Shown here in pieces: positions 5,971 through 7,249 of a DNA stretch of 7,249 bases (position 1 is the stretch's first letter; every line of letters starts with the position of its first letter). Location of the stretch: the NCBI GenBank assembly GCA_944391365.1, contig CALXTH010000077.1, forward strand, positions 1-7,249, given 5' to 3'. A model generated the notes under the pieces. It was not told the origin of the DNA, ran no database searches, and saw only the letters and a program-made list of their open reading frames with translations. A program made the position numbers and the translations under genes. The stretch is from an uncultured Alphaproteobacteria bacterium. GTDB lineage: Bacteria; Pseudomonadota; Alphaproteobacteria; RF32; CAG-239.

Positions 5971-7233
5971 CTAAAAATGCGGACGGTTCTCAACCGGATC
6001 CAAAATCAAACTCTCTTTCAAAATTTTGCTGGCAATCGGCGCCGCCACAGACGAACCGCCGCCCCCATGCTCAACCAGCACAGCCACGGCATATTTGGGA
6101 TTATCCGCCGGCGCATAACCGATAAAAATCGCATGATCACGATATTTCCAGGGCAAATCCTTTTGTTTGATAACCCCGCTCTGCCGCTCTTTCAAAGAAA
6201 TGCGGCGCACCTGCACCGAACCGGTCTTCCCGGCCATTTTCATTCCCTTATAATCAAAGCGCGACCCCCAGGCCGTTCCGCCGGGCACATTAACCACATC
6301 AAACATGCCCTGCTTGACCAAATTCAAATGCACCGGCGAAACATCGATTTTCTTGATTTTCTGATATTTCCGCTCCGACACCGGGAAAAACGTCGGCGTC
6401 ACCTCATACCCCCCGTTAACCAGACGGGCCGTCATTGTCGCCAACTGCAACGGGGTCACCAGAATATACCCCTGTCCGATTCCCGAAATCAGACTTTCCC
6501 CAACCTGCCAGGATTCGCCAAAACGTTTCAGCTTCCAGGCCTTATCCGGAATCAGTCCCGGCTTTTCATGCTCCAAACCGATACCAATAGCCTTCCCCAG
6601 CCCAAAACGCCGTGCCACATCGGCAATCTTGTCAATTCCGGTACGCATTGCTGTCTCATAAAAGAAAATATCACAGGAATGCATCAAAGCTTCCCTCAAA
6701 TCCAAGTAACCGTGCCCGATACGCTTCCAGCAATGGAACGGGTGATCACCCAAAAACATCTTTCCCGCACAAAAGAAACGCGTGTCATCTTTAATCACCC
6801 GCGATTCCAACCCCGCCAGCGCCACCAGCGGTTTAAAAACTGACCCCGGGGAATATTGTCCCTGAATAGCCTTGTTTGTCAGTGGAGAACGTTCATTTTC
6901 CACCAGAGCCTGCCACTCATCATTGCTCAATCCCCGGGAAAAAGCATTAGGGTCAAATGCCGGCGTTGAAACAAAGGCAAGAATCTCACCGGAATGCACA
7001 TCCAAAAGCACGGCCGCACCGCTCTCCTCGCCAAAAGCCTCATAAGCCTTTTCCTGCAACCGGGCATCCAGCGTCAGATGAACAGCCTTTCCCGGCACAC
7101 CTTCTGTCTCTTCAATTTCTTTCATCACCCGGCCATAAGCATTGACCTCAAGCTTCAAAATACCGCCTCTGCCACGCAACTCATGTTCCAGATATTTCTC
7201 TATCCCCGATTTGCCGATTTTTGCATAATCAGA
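5971..7233 (-). CDS. mrdA: PBP2, elongation transpeptidase, N-terminus cut off
   Basis: PBP2 cross-links peptidoglycan in the elongation complex with RodA; it is an inner-membrane protein with a periplasmic catalytic domain. About 420 residues are visible of a usual 580-650. Numbering from a TTG codon at 7177-7179, the transpeptidase motifs are S113-V-F-K116 (catalytic Ser), S168-C-D170 (PBP2 enzymes typically have Asp here) and K318-T-G320. Family blocks include STPAFDPNAF, HCWKRIGHGYLDLREAL, GIGQGY and RDHAIFIGYAP. Similarity continues upstream of that TTG through AKIGKSGIEKYLEHELRGRGG, the linker before the catalytic domain, and then meets TAA at 7234-7236. The true start must lie beyond the window, so I suspect a frameshift near 7231 or a damaged gene rather than a TTG start. 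rodA follows after ten bases. Confidence 0.9.
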   Translation of the reverse strand, partial: SDYAKIGKSGIEKYLEHELRGRGGILKLEVNAYGRVMKEIEETEGVPGKAVHLTLDARLQEKAYEAFGEESGAAVLLDVHSGEILAFVSTPAFDPNAFSRGLSNDEWQALVENERSPLTNKAIQGQYSPGSVFKPLVALAGLESRVIKDDTRFFCAGKMFLGDHPFHCWKRIGHGYLDLREALMHSCDIFFYETAMRTGIDKIADVARRFGLGKAIGIGLEHEKPGLIPDKAWKLKRFGESWQVGESLISGIGQGYILVTPLQLATMTARLVNGGYEVTPTFFPVSERKYQKIKKIDVSPVHLNLVKQGMFDVVNVPGGTAWGSRFDYKGMKMAGKTGSVQVRRISLKERQSGVIKQKDLPWKYRDHAIFIGYAPADNPKYAVAVLVEHGGGGSSVAAPIASKILKESLILDPVENRPHF

Positions 7234-7249
7234 TTATAAGCCTGTTGAT

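Noticed and set aside
5958..5993. TTG start for rodA, 11 codons upstream of the ATG
   Set aside because: It would overlap the mrdA stop and lacks a ribosome site; the ATG has GAGG at a proper distance.
5154..6125. Plus-strand open frames of 146 and 156 codons
   Set aside because: Antisense to rodA and to the mrdA-rodA junction, with the same low-complexity shadow composition.
6670..6678. S-C-D instead of S-x-N in PBP2, as a possible lost active-site residue
   Set aside because: PBP2 proteins, including that of E. coli as I recall it, normally have Asp at this position.
5977..6843. A 288-codon open frame on the plus strand
   Set aside because: It lies wholly antisense to mrdA, whose motifs are unmistakable, and its translation is an Arg/His/Pro/Gln-rich shadow without domain features.
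1..7249. CRISPR arrays, tRNA or rRNA genes, transposase genes
   Set aside because: No regularly spaced direct repeats, tRNA T-loop with acceptor pairing, rRNA sequence or transposase motif was found in any part of the window.

Overview
The window looks like a piece of an alphaproteobacterial chromosome, probably from an uncultured gut or rumen lineage (Rhodospirillales-like metagenome bins are my best guess). The reasons are a DUF2333 protein and a DUF2336 protein, both mainly alphaproteobacterial families, an Nfu-type iron-sulfur carrier, the pair mrdA-rodA, and an exported cysteine-rich protein with a DUF1566/FISUMP-like C-terminus of a kind I associate with such gut genomes. The taxonomic guess rests on recall of these families and was not checked by search.

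Layout. Bases 1-1993 (+) hold a tight cluster: the 3' part of a DUF2333 gene cut by the window edge, nfuA nine bases later, and an exported Bax/glucosaminidase-like protein whose start overlaps the end of nfuA. After 62 bases comes a DUF2336 gene (2056-3165, +). Bases 3166-3515 have no gene but contain several inverted repeats in a row, between two convergent genes. Bases 3516-4433 (-) encode an exported 305-residue protein with 16 cysteines. Upstream of it lies a leader of about 230 bases (4434-4667, -) rich in mutually compatible and mutually exclusive base pairings, with a sigma70-like promoter at 4674-4702. A strong two-way terminator at 4749-4778 separates this unit from rodA (4821-5960, -) and mrdA (5971 to the edge, -).

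How the genes work together. mrdA (PBP2, transpeptidase) and rodA (SEDS glycosyltransferase) are the core of the cell-elongation peptidoglycan synthase and are almost certainly co-transcribed. The Bax-like protein belongs to a wall-hydrolase fold, but the residue at the usual catalytic glutamate position is asparagine. NfuA is a cytoplasmic Fe-S carrier. DUF2333 and DUF2336 have no assigned function that I can state.

Most interesting points: the structured 5' leader of the cysteine-rich exported protein, which looks like a possible undescribed cis-regulatory RNA; the possibility that this protein is a variable lectin-fold protein of the sort diversified by retroelements; the run of inverted repeats after it; the missing catalytic residue in the Bax-like protein; and a probable one-base frameshift in mrdA within 20 bases of the window edge.
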